This document shows positions 35,594-49,454 of a DNA stretch of 64,000 nt, in pieces. The stretch lies in assembly GCF_030704535.1 (NCBI RefSeq), contig NC_081817.1, positions 2,805,001 through 2,869,000 of the forward strand, written 5' to 3'. The notes beneath the pieces are model-generated. The model had not been told where the DNA came from. It saw only the letters and a list, made by a program, of their open reading frames with translations, and searched no databases. Within the stretch, counting starts at the first letter, position 1; each line of letters begins with the position of its first letter. Both the position numbers and the translations under genes were made by a program. The DNA comes from Vitis vinifera. Its lineage: Eukaryota; Streptophyta; Magnoliopsida; Vitales; Vitaceae.

Positions 35594-38380
35594 ATATTTC
35601 CTTAGTTTCATTTTATGACTGAATTTACTGATTTTTTTTTTTCTAGAGATTTTGGGTTTTCTCTTACTACATTTAGGGTGTTTGGGTATCAATTAGTAGT
35701 TAATCTGCAGAAACCCTTTTGCAAAGCATCTTGAAATTTCCGGAGGAGAGACAACATTCTCTGCAACATGATGCTGGGAGGTGGCCTGATGGTGCAAGTG
35801 GAAGACTTGTGGGGTTATTTGTTTTATTCAATCTCCATGTCTCTCCTGAGTTGTCTGATACCTGTAATCATTCATGTGGGTGATACTAGTACAGAGGGTG
35901 TTGTCTAAAGAGCCACTGTAAATTCTTTTAAGGCCAATTCCCCTCCATGCTTCTGAGAGATACACATAAAATAATACTGTTGCACTGTATCCACAACACT
36001 TTCCTGTATTCTTTTATAGCATCCATACCCCACATACCTTGATGAAACATGGAAACATGTCCTTCTGATCCTTTCCATCACTGTAGATTGGTGGTCTGAT
36101 CATGATGCCCCTAGCAGAAGGGTTAGTGTGGTGGGCCAAAGGCAAAGGAGCTACCCCATTCAACAAAGTGACAAGGTTGAAAAAAGACAGGTGGGATTGT
36201 GACCTGTGAGGAGATTCCCTTCAGCTTTTTTCCTAAACAACATGGAATGGAATTGCCCGTGAAATCTCTCCAGCGAATAGACTGAAAGGTTCCCACCTTG
36301 TTGAATCATTACAGCCACTACTACTGCCTTTTCCAAGTTCTTTAAATATTAGACATATTTGGATGATTCATGGGTTGGGCCATGTCTATCTTTCAACGTT
36401 CGAAATACGTTGTTCCTGGTACATCCATCAGATTATCTTTCTGGATATTGATTTGAGAAACTAAAAAACTCCACAAACAAAACATACAGCTCACATTCCA
36501 ATGGCATCAATATCTGTCATTCAGAACTTCAACAAAGGCTGTTTTCAGGCTAGTTTCTTCCTACTCATCTGTAAATGGAGAAAACCTAGTAGAGTAGGTA
36601 AGGATCTGGGAGTTGCCCACTCTACTGGCACAGGAACCAAGATAACGAGCTGAATCAGAAGCCTGAGAGTCATTTCATTAGCTAAGATAGAAATCCAAGG
36701 TATCCATCAAGTGATTGTGAAGATGCCATTCATATCAAGAGCTAGCATATACATGGGACATTTGCAAGAAGAGGGGGAGTTGAGTCGTTTAACATTTTAA
36801 GGCATCATACTTTCACTTTCCATTGGAGGTGAATCTCTTAAACAATTCTGTACATTCTAAATTTTCATTTCTTTTCTTTGGTCTTCTTCTGAGGAACCAA
36901 ACAAAGCATAAAGTAATGGAATTAATAATCCAGAGAATCCATAAAGTAAAAGGCATTTCTGTTAGCAAGTTTCTCAAATTCTTAATTAGTCTACATTTTT
37001 TTTTTTTGTATTGTATGAAGTATTTTCTAGATTGATAAATGATTGTAACATCGGTTTCGTTATAAAATAAGAAAAGTTACTAAGAATATTCATAAGAGGA
37101 AAGGGTTATGAGACGAAGATTAGCTTATAAAGATTATCAAGCTTATACTCTTTCCAATATAATGAAATGATTTCTCCCGTATATGTGGTCAGACATTAAA
37201 ACCCCTTATATTTCTAAAAAATTATTTTATTTTTGTGTTCTTGAACTAATATTGTTTGCATTAAATTCTCGTCCCAACCATCACCAAAAAAAGGTAGTGA
37301 TATACTTCTAAGAGCAACACAATACTTAGTATTACCTATTCCAAAATGGTGTGGGTTGACCGAAAAGAAAAGGGTGTTTCAGAAACATGTTCCTGTATGG
37401 ATTGAAAAAAGAAATGGGAGTATGATCAACAGAACCACCCACAAACTGCCAGTCTCCACTGGAAGTGGTGATGATTAAGGTAGAGACTAGAGTGGACAGC
37501 AGTGGACCCAAGAAGAAAGAAAAGGGTAATTCATTCATGCCAATATCTGACCAAACACCCCTTCAGTACCTTCTCTAACTGATTTGGAAAATCCATGGAT
37601 TTCTCTGCAAACCATTATGATTTTCTTATATCAAGCTTTGAGCATATTCCCTCAGGATTTATTAGCTGAGTATTATAGATTTGTGCAACTTACAATGCAT
37701 GGACTGATCATCCATGTGCTCCATTTTTTTATACAGAATCTTGGAGGCTTTTTGTTAATTATCATTAAAAATAGTTGCATAATTTTTAAAATAGTAGTAA
37801 AAAATTTTATAAAAACAATTTTTTCAAAGTTTGTTTTAAAAATAATTTTTTTTCTAACAAATTTAAGGTATTTTTAATTTTTGAGTATTGAAATAAATTT
37901 TGTACCTAAAAATAATTTAAAGTTGTTGTAAGAAAATGTTGTCAAGCATACCATTAGCCTTTTCACTCGGTCATTTTGTTATTTTCTTTATTTTTATTTT
38001 TATTTTTTATTTTTAAATTTGATTATAATTTTAATTATTAAATATTAACATCAAGATATCAAAAAGATGGTTTGACTTGGCTGAGATGATGACTTCATAT
38101 TGGGCTTGGGCTTCATATGAGTCCATTATCTCTCTAATGAACTTATGAGGATGAGGAACAACCCTAATTTTTTAGAACTAACAAAATTTCATCATGAAAT
38201 TTTTTGAAATAATTTAATTTTATGGTTGGGTGAATTTTGACATAATTTTATGAAGAATATTAGGAATGTAAAAAATAAATTATATGAGTACCATATTATA
38301 AATAATAAAAGGGATAGGTGGTTACATTAAATATCTCATTGTAATCTAGCATTATTTATGAAATATTATGCAAATTTTAG

Positions 38381-38755
38381 AGGTTGTTTGGTTGTTGAAA
38401 AAATAAATGAAAAGAAAAATTAGAACATTATTTGCCTAAATTTGGATTTAAGCATCAATCAAACATGGAAAGGATAAGTTATTTTTGGAGTCATTGATGA
38501 GGAAGAAGAACCTTCTCTTTTAATTTAATTTTTACATAATTTTATGATTAAAAAATTGTAAAGATTTAGGATAAATAGAGGTAAAAATGTAAAATGAAGA
38601 TATAAACTTAAAAATAAGTCAATTATTTTTACTTATTACTTAAAGTTGACTTTAAGTATTATTATTAAGCTATTTTACCAAACATACTTAATGACTTAAA
38701 TTAAGTTATTAAGTCACATTAAATTGTTAAGTTGGTTTACCAAACATCCACCGAG
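38381..38755. mobile_element. MITE-like element
   Basis: Begins GAGGTTGTTTGGTTG and ends in the complement of CGGTGGATGTTTGGTAAACC. The right half (ACTTAAATTAAGTTATTAAGTCA) is shared with 22,440-22,545. Probably hAT-like and non-coding; no target duplication established. Confidence 0.45.
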
Positions 38756-39053
38756 ACCATTTCCTATTTTTATTGGATTTACATTTCTTGATCATTTAAT
38801 CATATAATTCATAACATTTCCAACCTAACTTCTAGTATTTATAGGCCAAGAATTTATAAATGAAGATTGTTTAAGCTCTCTATGTTGTCATTAAATTTCA
38901 TTCCAAAATAGCCTACTATTGCCTACCGGTAACCTTGTGTTTAAGTTAAGGATAAAATTATTCATGATATTTATGATATTTCTATCAAAATATATGTAAT
39001 TTAATAGATAAATTTAATGTTTTATGACATTCGATCATCATCATTTGACTTGG

Positions 39054-39155
39054 TGATAACCTAGCATTTAGGAGAAAATGCAAATTTGAGGCTCATCCCC
39101 GATATAACCTAGCCTTTGGGAGAAGATCCGAATTCAAGACTCATCCCCAATTATT
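39054..39155. repeat. Two-copy tandem repeat, about 50-bp unit
   Basis: The phrase ATAACCTAGC(A/C)TTTRGGAGAA...CTCATCCCC occurs twice in a row with several substitutions. Confidence 0.7.
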
Positions 39156-39759
39156 AGTATTTGATTATTTTTTATTTATGGAATTTGATTGAAAACATTC
39201 TTATCCATTATGCATTTGATTTTGCCTATCTCCTTTACTATTTCCATTTGGTGTATCTCCTTTATTCTTTCTCTTAATATAAATTTGATTTTGTGTATTT
39301 CTTCAGTTTTGTGTATCTTGTTGATTATTTTCCTTCATATCTCAAATTTATAAGTATAGATATCAAAAGAGGGGTATGATGAATATTTTACTCTCCTTCC
39401 CAAATGACATATAAAATTTTAAATATAACATAAAAATAAATACAAATAATCCCTTAATCATGATAAGAAAAAGAATCAAAATACTTATGTCCAATAAGAC
39501 TTCATTTCGCAGTACTCATATCAATACACTTCTTATATTATTTAATATTATAATATCACACTTATACTATTTTATTAAAAAATAATTTAATATGTATATT
39601 ATTGATTATTTTGTCATTTTTCAAAATTTAATCAAAAAACATCAATGTCAATATTTTTCAAGATATTTTCTTAGAATCAAACCAATAATATTTCTATTGA
39701 TATTGATATTTTCATTGTTGCATCAAGACAATCTTGGTCTTACCCACATTTAATCCATT

Positions 39760-40130
39760 TTTAGGAATGACGTGTCATAACACAATTCTAGAAGTCACAA
39801 TCAAGGCATCGAGTGATAATCTTGCCAATCGAGAACAATATTTTTCTTTCTACACTCAAGATATCTTCCTTAGGTTTGAAAAACCCTTCAAACCTCTCAA
39901 AAGTACATTTAAATGTGCCCAAGGGACAAGTAAAATGAACCTTCACTCTCTTATCTCAACATAGACACCCAATTATCCATGCAAGATTTGATACAGAGGC
40001 AATAGGAGAAAATGATCCCCTCTTATTCACTAACTTTAATTTTTTATAATCAATATATACTCTCCCTTTGGTAGTTAAAGAGTGAGAATTGATTCACCTT
40101 TTTTAATTTTTCATGGATGTTATATCCCAA
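39760..40130 (-). mobile_element. Fossil Ty3/gypsy reverse transcriptase fragment
   Basis: The minus strand shows a gypsy-type RVxIDYxKL motif and, further on, a block resembling the E-K-N-x-V-L-x-W segment of gypsy reverse transcriptase. It is a broken, internally shortened fragment of about 370 bases without LTRs. Old. Confidence 0.5.
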
Positions 40131-41583
40131 CTTTTTAAACACAACTTGGATTAAACTAACAAAGTATTTGAAATGATGGACTTGTTTGAATGAACCCATG
40201 TAATAATTTACTCTCAATCGTGTAAATATTGTCTACTTTGGATCTCAAAGGGGAATTTGTTTGTTTGGTCCATGACAAGAATATTATGTTTACATGAAGG
40301 GATGATTATGTTATGTCACATTGAATAGGGAAAAAAATCTATGATACTAACTATATATGTATAAATTTTTTTTAATCATGTAGACGCATTTTAAAACCAT
40401 AAAATTATATTGGGCTTTAAGTAAATAATATATATATATATATATGATTGAAAGCCCATTATAAATTATATAAAAGTCAATCATCAGGTATAACATGAGA
40501 GTTATCAATTAGTTGTCAGATCCTATTTCTTAGAACATTCCATGAATTGGTTACTGGTTGAAAGTATTCTTTTGGTAAGAAAAATAAAATATACATATAT
40601 ATATATATATATAAGAGAGAGAGAGAGTTAAGACAAGGAATAATAAATGTGATATAATAATTTTATTAAAAAAAAAAAGTGAGTTATATAAGATTATTTT
40701 TATAAATAAGGAGTTCCCCTTTATAATATAGGTGAGCCACTTTTTAACCCAAAACCAACAGCTACATCTTCACCCAAATGAAGAATTTTGTAAGGTCTCT
40801 TTAGAATTCTTTTGCATTTATAGGCTTCCCAGGCCAAGACTGTTTTCCATAAAGTCACAGCACTAAAGAAGGTTAGAGGGTAGGATTGCATTTGAAATAT
40901 TCTCGAGAACATTATCCACCTCTAGAAGGCTGTCACATATCTTTCTTATCTACAAGTAATATTCTATGAAATATTTGTTGGAAAAGAGATATATATTTCA
41001 AGTTTTTTTTTTTTTTTGACATTTTTATCTCTATAATTGAAAAAAAAAAGATGTTAGATAATAAAAAAAAAACTGAAAAATGCTATTTTCATTTTTTTTA
41101 AAACTAAATGAAGTAAATAACCCATATTGATAATTAAATGTTTTTTCTCCAAATATTTTTAATAAAAATATTTTATTTAAAAATATTATTAAAAGAATCA
41201 CCAAGTGTTCCTCCTCAAAAAAAACATTATAAGTAATTTTTCTAATGCTACAAATGATTTTCAATTTTTTTTTCTTTAAAAACAACTTTTAGACTAATAG
41301 AGTTCTTAGAAAACAATGCGAATGGCACTCTTAACTATAATCTGCATCATGGTCGAGCTCTGAATACGCCCAAACATAAAGGTTGATACAAATCATTAGA
41401 CCCACATTCAATTCCCAGTTTAAAATATTCTGCATTCGAAAAACAAGGCCTAAAGCATATATCGTTTAGAAGTTGAAGGTAGAACATTTGTGGTTAAAGA
41501 GTATCGAAAATTTCTGACTTCTAGCACATAATACACAAGCTATAAAGGTTCCAAAGGCAAGTACAGCTCTGCTTGCATTTTTG
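40131..41583. other. Spacer and SCL30 3' flank
   Basis: AT-rich sequence with TA and GA simple repeats near 40,430-40,625, then the 3' UTR of SCL30 from about 41,300. No other gene supported. Confidence 0.5.
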
Positions 41584-44500
41584 TTATCTGCTGTGCCTGG
41601 GTGACACATCAGCAGATCTAGATCTAGACCCAGACAGTGATCTTGAAACTCGTCGGGGAGGAGGCGACCTCCGACGATCTCGTGCTTCATCAGGCTCATA
41701 CGCAGATTTCCTGCAGTTGCAAAAAGGAATTACAAAAGATAACAAAAGTTGGCTTGAACATTACTGGAGATGAAATCCTCCACACCCCCAAGCGGATTGG
41801 GCAGGGGGAGGGAGAAACTTACAGAACTTATGAAATAGACAACTTACTCGAGATATCCATTGCCTGTATGATGATTTTGGTCAGCAGCATCATCATAACC
41901 TGGAGAGTATGAGCGGCGAATGTGGTCACCATCTCGCTCTGGTGGATGATCTCTTGGTGACCTAGGGTGTTCAACACGTCTTCTTGGGGAAACAGAATAG
42001 TCACCACGACGTCTGGGAACAGGAGAATAGGATCTGAAAATATAAAAATTATTCATATTAGTAACTTGCTTTAGTGGAATCCGTGGAGCCAATGGCAGTT
42101 TGTAATCTATGACTGCGTACCTTGAGCGGTATCTTCTGGATCCTGAAAGGAGACGAGGGGGGGAACGTGATCGGGACACTGATCGAGACCGAGAACCCCC
42201 TGAAACACAATTGACAGCAGTTTTACTTCAAAGATACAAATAAACCTCGGAATAATCAAGAGCTTCCCAAAATTAAATAAGTTAATTTTAATTAGGTTAA
42301 TCTAGACAAATACTGTTTAAAGGAACCACTATTTTAGACTGTCTAGGTTAAATCACTTGTTCAACTTCCAAACAAAGAATTGAAGAAATTGTACTAATTG
42401 CCCATATAACTTGCTCGGGCATTCTCACCTCTAATTATTAACTCAAGACGCCTATGATATAATATCTGAAAGCGCATTAGTTACATTCTCACATGTCTCG
42501 ACTCTAAACTCTCTCGCTTTTACCAGCCAAACATCCAAGAGCTCCCAAAAACAGCCACTCTTTGGTCGATTCCATCTAACTGTGATAACTAAGGTAAAAG
42601 TGTAACCGTTGGCTAAGTTTTTAATAGACATGGTGTTGAAGGTGTTCAAGCCACATAATGGCAGTTATATGAGATTCCACTGCTTCAATCACAAACTTGC
42701 CCAAATCTCATTGCAATTCATGAAGTTAAGAAGCACAATCAATAAATTTGCTAACTTAAAGAAAGATTTTATTTTTTTATTTTTCTTTAAGACTACTTTA
42801 TATATGTGATTACCATGAAAGAAAGATAAGCAAGAGAGGCAATCACATTATAAACTAGTCATCAAAGATAGAAAAGGCTTAAAGAGGATCCACCTCCATG
42901 CAGATAAGATCAAGAATAAAAGATTTCTAATCCATTATCAGGTGGCCCACAAGTAAAGAAAAGCAAAATAGAATGCCAGATTTACAGTCATACAAGAGCA
43001 ATCATGCTATCATTTTTACAGAAGCATTCCATGCACTATGAATATACTTGGTTCACAAGAGGCCAGAAAAACACTTGATTCTCAATTCCAAGCAGAAGAA
43101 ATGCAATGGATAGTGCCTACCAAAAATGCCAGATTTTCTAGTAATTCAAAGGAGAATCTTAGAAGGAAAAAAATATAAAAGCAAAAATATATATTAAAAA
43201 GTAAGAAGGAAGTTGACAGAAACATCTTTACCATAATAAGATGATCTCCGTCCTCCATAACTTGATGGTCCTCTGCAGTATGATGGAGTGCATTAGAAGA
43301 ATGTCCATAGCACCCCACAGACACAAACACAAACAGATGGGGGACTACAAATATTATTACCTGACCCTGGCCCGGGTACGCATCTCCTCAGGCCGTTTCC
43401 TTGTCTCCGCGGCAACAACAACACTTATCTCCCTTCCAGCAAAAATCTGTCCATTCATATGATACTGAGCCTCAGAAGCTTCATAAGGGTCCACAAATTG
43501 CACAAAGGCAAAGCCCCGAGGCTCCCTGCAAGTGAGACATGCTCATGTTTCATTAAGATATACCAAGTATTGGAATGAGCATCCATTGGATGTATGAGGA
43601 TACCAACTTTATAGAAGGTTCAAAAACAAAATCATCATACCAAGTTATTGCCACAATGTCATCACTTAGTATACCTTTCTTATACAAATCTAAATATCAG
43701 CTTCAGAGCACTTCCACGTAAGTGGACATCAGGTTTTCATAAAAGCAGCTTGGTTCCAAGCTTAGTGGCTGACCTTTTCTTCTATTACTCAAGTATGAAA
43801 GGCAACTTCAAAAGATGAAAGTGACTTGAAAATTCTTCAATATATGAAGCACTTGAAATCAACGTTGGCCCAAACTTAAAATCTTCTCATGTAGCCTTCA
43901 ATTGTTCGACAATCAATCTTCTTCTTCATCAAACTTCTATAGATTGTGTAATTTTATAGTTTCTCTTCATAGAGGAACATTCTTCATTTGAACATTACTC
44001 TTAACACCCTTGGGAGACCAACATGTTAGGCAATGATAAACAGTAGGTCTTCATCAAATGTGGGGCTTGGGCTTGTTTTAACTTCAAACCAACATACCCC
44101 CTGACAAACGAGTTAAAACCGTAACTCACTATGGAAAATAAAAGTAAAACCTTGTTACATAGTTCAGAATATAACTCAACAGACATAACTTTTCCATACC
44201 CTATTCATATTCCAACGACCAAGGAACTAGCATGAGAAATCTATGATAATGAAAAATCAGAACTTTTGATGTCAAATTTCAGAATTTGGTTTATGAACTA
44301 TAATCTCATACTTATATAAGATATGAAAAAAATTTAAACCCCAAAAACTTAATGTGAAAAAAAAAATTTATTGGGAACAGCAAGATGATAACATGAAATT
44401 TTCATGTTGAGGTAACTATTTATAGGAATTCATAAACCCATCAAAAGCAGTTTGGTGAAACAAGATGCATGCGAGTCTGAGGCTTAATTAGTTTAAAAGC

Positions 44501-45341
44501 TAGGTCCAGCTCATTCACCAATCAAACGAAAAGCTTAAGCTTGTGAGATTGAAGATTGATTTCAATGCATGCCAACATTGAAGATTGCAGGCCTCACTCA
44601 ACTAGATTGGTGAGCAGTTTCAATATGGTTTGTGCATTTGTCATATTGTAACTCTCTGAGCAAGTGAATCAATGCAAATAGTTTATAAAGGCTAATATAA
44701 AAGCATTGGAATGTGCAGTAATCACTAAACATTATGGATGAACGTGAGAATCAATGTCAGATTAGTTCATAAAGGAGTTTGACTTGCTGGTAAACAAGCC
44801 TGGTCTAAGCATAATCTCCAAACCAAACCAGTCAATCCTGAACTTGAACCAAGTTCAGACAAGCAGAGTTGGACAAGTATTAAGCGCAAGAACAAATTAA
44901 CATCAACCCAGTTTATAGCCCAAAATTTGGCTAAACTCGATGTGCATCCCTAAATCAATTTTAAGATGAAGAACAGTACTTATGAAGAGAAAGGCATACC
45001 CTGTGTAATAATCCTTTGGAAGATATACATCCCTCACTAGTCCAAATCTTTCAAATGGAACACGAAGATCCTCTGGTCTGTAACAGCAATAAAGATTGGA
45101 GCAAAAGATCCTCTCACATTAAAAAAGAGCTAAAATTATAAAAGCAAACAAGATACAAAAACCAAGTGCTGGTATCAGAAAATTGCCTGCAATTCAGAGG
45201 AATATTCCGGACCAAAAGGCTTCCATGATTCTGTTCCTTGCGTCTCCCATACCCACCATATCCCCTTCTGGGAGGGCTTCTTTCTCGTCCCCCATATCCT
45301 CTCCTTGGAGCACTGTAGTATGGTGGACTGTACCTCCTCAT
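41584..45341 (-). CDS. SCL30: SC35-like splicing factor SCL30 (SR protein)
   Basis: Nuclear SR protein acting in splice-site choice. Eight coding exons: 45187-45341, 45000-45077, 43361-43525, 43232-43272, 42121-42199, 41848-42033 and 41584-41710, plus the split arrangement below; phases agree and sum to 276 residues (seven coding exons listed, with an additional upstream non-coding exon at about 47127-47210). The N-terminal extension is rich in Arg, Gly, Tyr and Pro (MRRYSPPYYSAPRRGYGG), the hallmark of the plant SCL group. An RRM spans about 40-116 with RNP2 LLVRNI (42-47) and RNP1 RGFAFVQF (81-88). An RS domain follows from about 148. The first coding intron starts with GC (AG|GCAATT) rather than GT. 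The second coding intron is long (1.5 kb), as in SCL genes that regulate themselves by splicing. The leader intron 45348-47126 carries MITEs. Confidence 0.93.
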
Positions 45342-45590
45342 AATGGACTGCAGAAAACAATAAATCTAAATAAGTTACACCACAGTTCAAAACAGGAAAT
45401 AGAATTTAACAATGTACTAAAATAATAAAATAAAGTATCAGAAGAATGACAAATAACACAGTTTTATCCTTGCATGGGAAAAAAACTAATTGAAGTAATT
45501 TAAGTAAATACTTCGCTCAGCATCATTAAGGAGCTGGGAAATCCAGTGAAAAGCCAATTGCAAAGTTTTATCACTAAATGCCAAAGATTA

Positions 45591-46146
45591 AGAATCCATT
45601 TGGGAATATGCTCCAAAAACAGTTCTATAATGTTTTATAGAACAAAAATGTATTTGAGAACTTGGAATGTTCTCAACCAATTTTCATTATTTCCAAAAAT
45701 TTCTTGAAAATAACTTTTATTTGTAGTATTTTATTTTCAACCATTCTCTGTATTTGTATAATTATTTTTTGGGTTAATTTCACTCACCTCCCTCAAGATT
45801 TGGCTAAATATATTGTCACCCTCATCAGATTGAATTTTCATCAAATGCCTCCTTTATTTTGAGTCAAGAGGGCAAGTGAATGAAAATAACAAATAAAAAA
45901 GATAAGAAAAGTATTTGATGAAATTTCAAACCAATGGAGGTTAGGTATATTTAGCCAAAATCTCAGGAGAAGTTAATGAAATTAATCCGTATTTTTTAAA
46001 AGAGCCCCTATAAAACTGGTGAAAGCAATTAAAATACGCTATCAAAAAACACCAATGTTTTCAAAACAGTTTTAAAAACCTGTTTTCCGTCAAAAAATCA
46101 CCAAACATGTTTTAGAGATAGGAAAACAGTTCCCAAACAGGTTCTA
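45591..46146. mobile_element. Outer MITE in SCL30 leader intron, with nested insertion
   Basis: Ends are AGAATCCATTTGGGAA and the complement of AGAACCTGTTTGGGAA. About 556 bases, of which 219 belong to a second element inserted in it. Internally it resembles the GTTTGGAAAA-type family at 12,533. No clear target duplication. Confidence 0.6.
45771..45989. mobile_element. Nested MITE with long inverted ends
   Basis: 219 bases. The first 80 bases (GGGTTAATTTCACTCACCTC onward, including GGCTAAATATA) are mirrored at the right end as the complement of GGATTAATTTCATTAACTTC. An 8-base target duplication TATTTTTT flanks it exactly (45763-45770 and 45990-45997), which fits hAT or Mutator-type transposition. 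Non-coding and able to fold into a hairpin RNA. Confidence 0.8.
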
Positions 46147-46825
46147 AACTACAAGAAAGCTTTAAAAGCATATGAATCACTTTGCAACTGCTACATCCAC
46201 AAGCCTCTTTAAAGTTGCATTATAAAACTAATTATCAATAGATAAACTACCAAACACAGCTATTAACCTAAAGCAAATGACATCTGAAAGTAGACAAGGA
46301 ATAGCAGTGATTTTTTTTGATAGACCACAAGGAATAGCAGTGATGATATCCAACATATCACAGAACACATCAAAGCCCTAACTGTCGTCCATAAGGAACG
46401 CCAGAATCATGAAATCAGGTAACATGCTTCGTCACTTGTAACCAAAATTATGTAAATAATTTTTTTTTTTTATGGGCAAACAAGAGAATATATTAAATAG
46501 TTGGTCATATTTCATTGACAGAACCATTCTCATAAGCTTCTAAACAAAGAAAATTTGTTGACCTTGAAATTTTTTTGAAAGATCTGCAAAATCTTGCCCT
46601 TTGGAAATCCAATCCTGTGGAATCCAAAATTTTTGCCTTCACTTCAAATTGTTTTCCAATAATAGCTGCCTACAGAATTTAAGGATAACTTCAAATCGAT
46701 CGCTACATGAACTACCCAAACTGCGAATTTGTGATTTGGAAACAGCGACTTAGATTCTAAAGCACCAATTTCATTGGAAAACCCGTCTAAGTTCACACAC
46801 AGCAACACATGGAGAACAACCCTAA

Positions 46826-47002
46826 CGCTATGTTTGGTTGGTAAGAAAAATAATTTAAAAAAAAAAAAAAAGGAAAGGAAACAATAACAACAACAATTAG
46901 AAAGTTCCAATCATCAATCGGAAACAAAACCAGAAAATACGTGAATAAATCTTTAACTTTCCCTTATTCTGTTTTCTACCGTTCTCTCAGAAACCAAACA
47001 GA
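46826..47002. mobile_element. Small MITE at SCL30 leader
   Basis: Begins CTATGTTTGGTTGGTAAGAAA and ends TTCTCTCAGAAACCAAACAG, imperfect inverted ends of the TGTTTGGTTnCTGAGAAA type also seen near 10,950 and 53,300-53,462. About 175 bases, within the 5'-UTR intron close to its donor. Confidence 0.45.
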
Positions 47003-47126
47003 TGCAAATTAAAATTCGAAGAACAACATTAGGGTTTCCGAATCCCCTTGATAATTCAATAGAAGAAAAAGAAAGGAGGAAATAAGAAAATCCATGGCTT
47101 AAAGAGTAATGAGAATAACATTTTAC

Positions 47127-47210
47127 CTACGGAGTCGACAACTTCAAGGAAGAATCGCCCGACAATCACTCTCAGATCTAAGGAATCGAACTGGAGTCGA
47201 GGTAATTTAT
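47127..47210 (-). other. SCL30 5'-UTR exon and donor
   Basis: On the minus strand the leader ends at ACTCCGTAG followed by GTAAAATG at 47126, a plausible donor that would join to the acceptor TTTTCTGCAG at 45348, six bases before the ATG at 45341. The outer limit is a guess. Confidence 0.5.
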
Positions 47211-49454
47211 AGGCCAGCTCAAACCAACCCTAGAAGGCCCGGGCCGACCGGACCAGTTTTAGGAAAGTGAGCTTTTATTGTTGAACCAGCCCAACCTTTT
47301 TTTGGGCTGGACTTGAGTAACCGAGCCTTGACCCGAATAGAATTTCACTATAACTGATGTGACTTACAACTTACAACTTATATGTTTTTCCACCAAAATA
47401 TCTACTAAAAAATTGCACTCACTTTCATCCTAAGAAAGCAAAGGAGAGATTTTTAATATTAGAAGTTATCAAACTATGGTGATAATATATGTTGGTAGTT
47501 CAAGTTCGTGTTTGTATCATATCAAAGTCTAAACATTCTACTGTATAAGTTAGTTTAAACCCGACATGAATAATAATCATGTCAAAAACATAAATATAAA
47601 TAATGCGTCATTATTATAAATATAATATGTTATGTAACTTATTTAATGAACAAGTCATTTTATTTAATGTTCAATTGAGTTAGGTATTTCATAAGTTTAT
47701 ATGATTAACTTTTTAACCAAATATGTTTACAACTCAATTACTTATTTGTTTAAAAACAAATTAAATATGTATTAAATATTTTGAAGTTATAATTGGATTA
47801 TCATGAGGATTATTAAATGGGTTAATTCGAATCAAATTCATGTTATGCATATTAACCTAAAAATACGTATTTATTAAATTGGTCATGCAAGTCAACATGG
47901 ATTTTAATTAAACCCAATTATACTTGATACAAACCTACAAAAAGGGTGTTAGGCTCGAGTCATATTGACAAATCACGTCAAACTTTGTTACTACTAATTA
48001 AAACAAAGAAAATAAAAATAAAAATGTTGGATAATTAGGCTTTAATGTTGATGAAGGTGTTTAACCATATTTTGACAATATTTTTTAACTCTCGAAAAAG
48101 TGAGAAAGAAACTGAAAAATAAGAGAGGAGAAACAAACATGGTAACAAGGGAGAACAAGTAACATGTAAGATCCCTTCCCAATAATAGACATTATCCGCT
48201 CTTAATCTAATGGTTTCTCAAGGCTTTCAAACTATTTGATATGAGATATGACATTCACTACTCTTGCAAATACAATGAATATGAGATTGGATAGGATTGT
48301 GGACTCACTTGGACTTTGTGTCCCATAAAATTATTGTGTCACTCAAATAGACAAACATCCCTTATGATGTCAAATAGAGTCACACATAAGTATCAGAGAT
48401 GGACTTTGATACAATTTAAAGAATTTTATCTTATATTTAATGTGAGATATCATAATCTACATGACATTCTCATATTTTTAGGTTATGAAACAGACAAACA
48501 CTCTCAGTAGGGTCAAGCAAAGTCTTGTACCAAGTCAGAATTGACATTGATATAAAATACATATTGCATAACTTTAAAACGTTTTTTATACTATATATTA
48601 TACATATAATATTAAAAACTTTTTTCCAGGATGTCACATAAAATCTACTTCACACTTACTATTAATAAGATAACACCTTGTGATATTTTGAAATGCATAT
48701 TAGAAAAGTAACATCAAAGATTATGATTTTCTAAGTATTTTCAAATTTGTCAAAATAAATTTAATTTTAATCATTGATTTTCTATTTTTTTATTTTTCCA
48801 AATTAAATCAAAAACTCAAAAACATATCAACCAAAATATCAAAATACAATGTTTTCCAAAACTCAAAAAATATACGGTTTGAGTTAAGTTGTAGCCTGCC
48901 ACTGGTTTACTACTACCTATTTTTTACTCAGTGCAGAAGACATCATCTCTAGTAACAACCATAAATTCACAATTTCTGTAAAATGGGAAATTTCACCAAA
49001 TGATGTATTCACTCACAATTTGTGAATGAAAATGTTCAATGCTCCTGGCCCCATTTCAAAAGGATAAACAACTACCAAGTATTACTTCTGAGGAAGGATG
49101 CAAGCTATAATGGATAAAGATATGACACCCTACAGTCTACACCTCTGCTACAATGTATAATCGTAAGAGAAGAAAGAGTCTTGCTCATCGTCCATCATTG
49201 CTCTGCATGGCAAAATGCAGTTTCTGTTTTCCCTTTCTCCTCAACATCTAAGCCTCCTGTGTCCTGACTTCTGCAACCCAAAACATTTGAAGTTTGAGCA
49301 GTCATCCCAAACTTAGCAGAGCTGAAGATGCCAACTGGTTTTTTAGATGAGATCCAGGTTTATCAAGTTTCTCTCAGATGATGGAAAGAGAGGATGAATA
49401 TATGCACTACTCTGCAGGCTTGCTAAAGGTCAAAAGATCCAGAACTTTGTGACA
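47211..49454. other. Spacer between SCL30 and RlmN-like gene
   Basis: AT-rich, no supported gene. The last few hundred bases are the 3' UTR of the RlmN-like gene and the first hundred or so the SCL30 promoter. Two phrases near 48,180-48,260 look repeat-derived but were not assigned. Confidence 0.5.

Larger units (their letters stand above)
35594..39700. other. Long spacer with MITE remains
   Basis: The 3' UTR of the membrane protein gene occupies the first few hundred bases. The rest is AT-rich with no supported gene, a MITE-like element at 38,381 and a short tandem repeat at 39,054. Confidence 0.5.
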
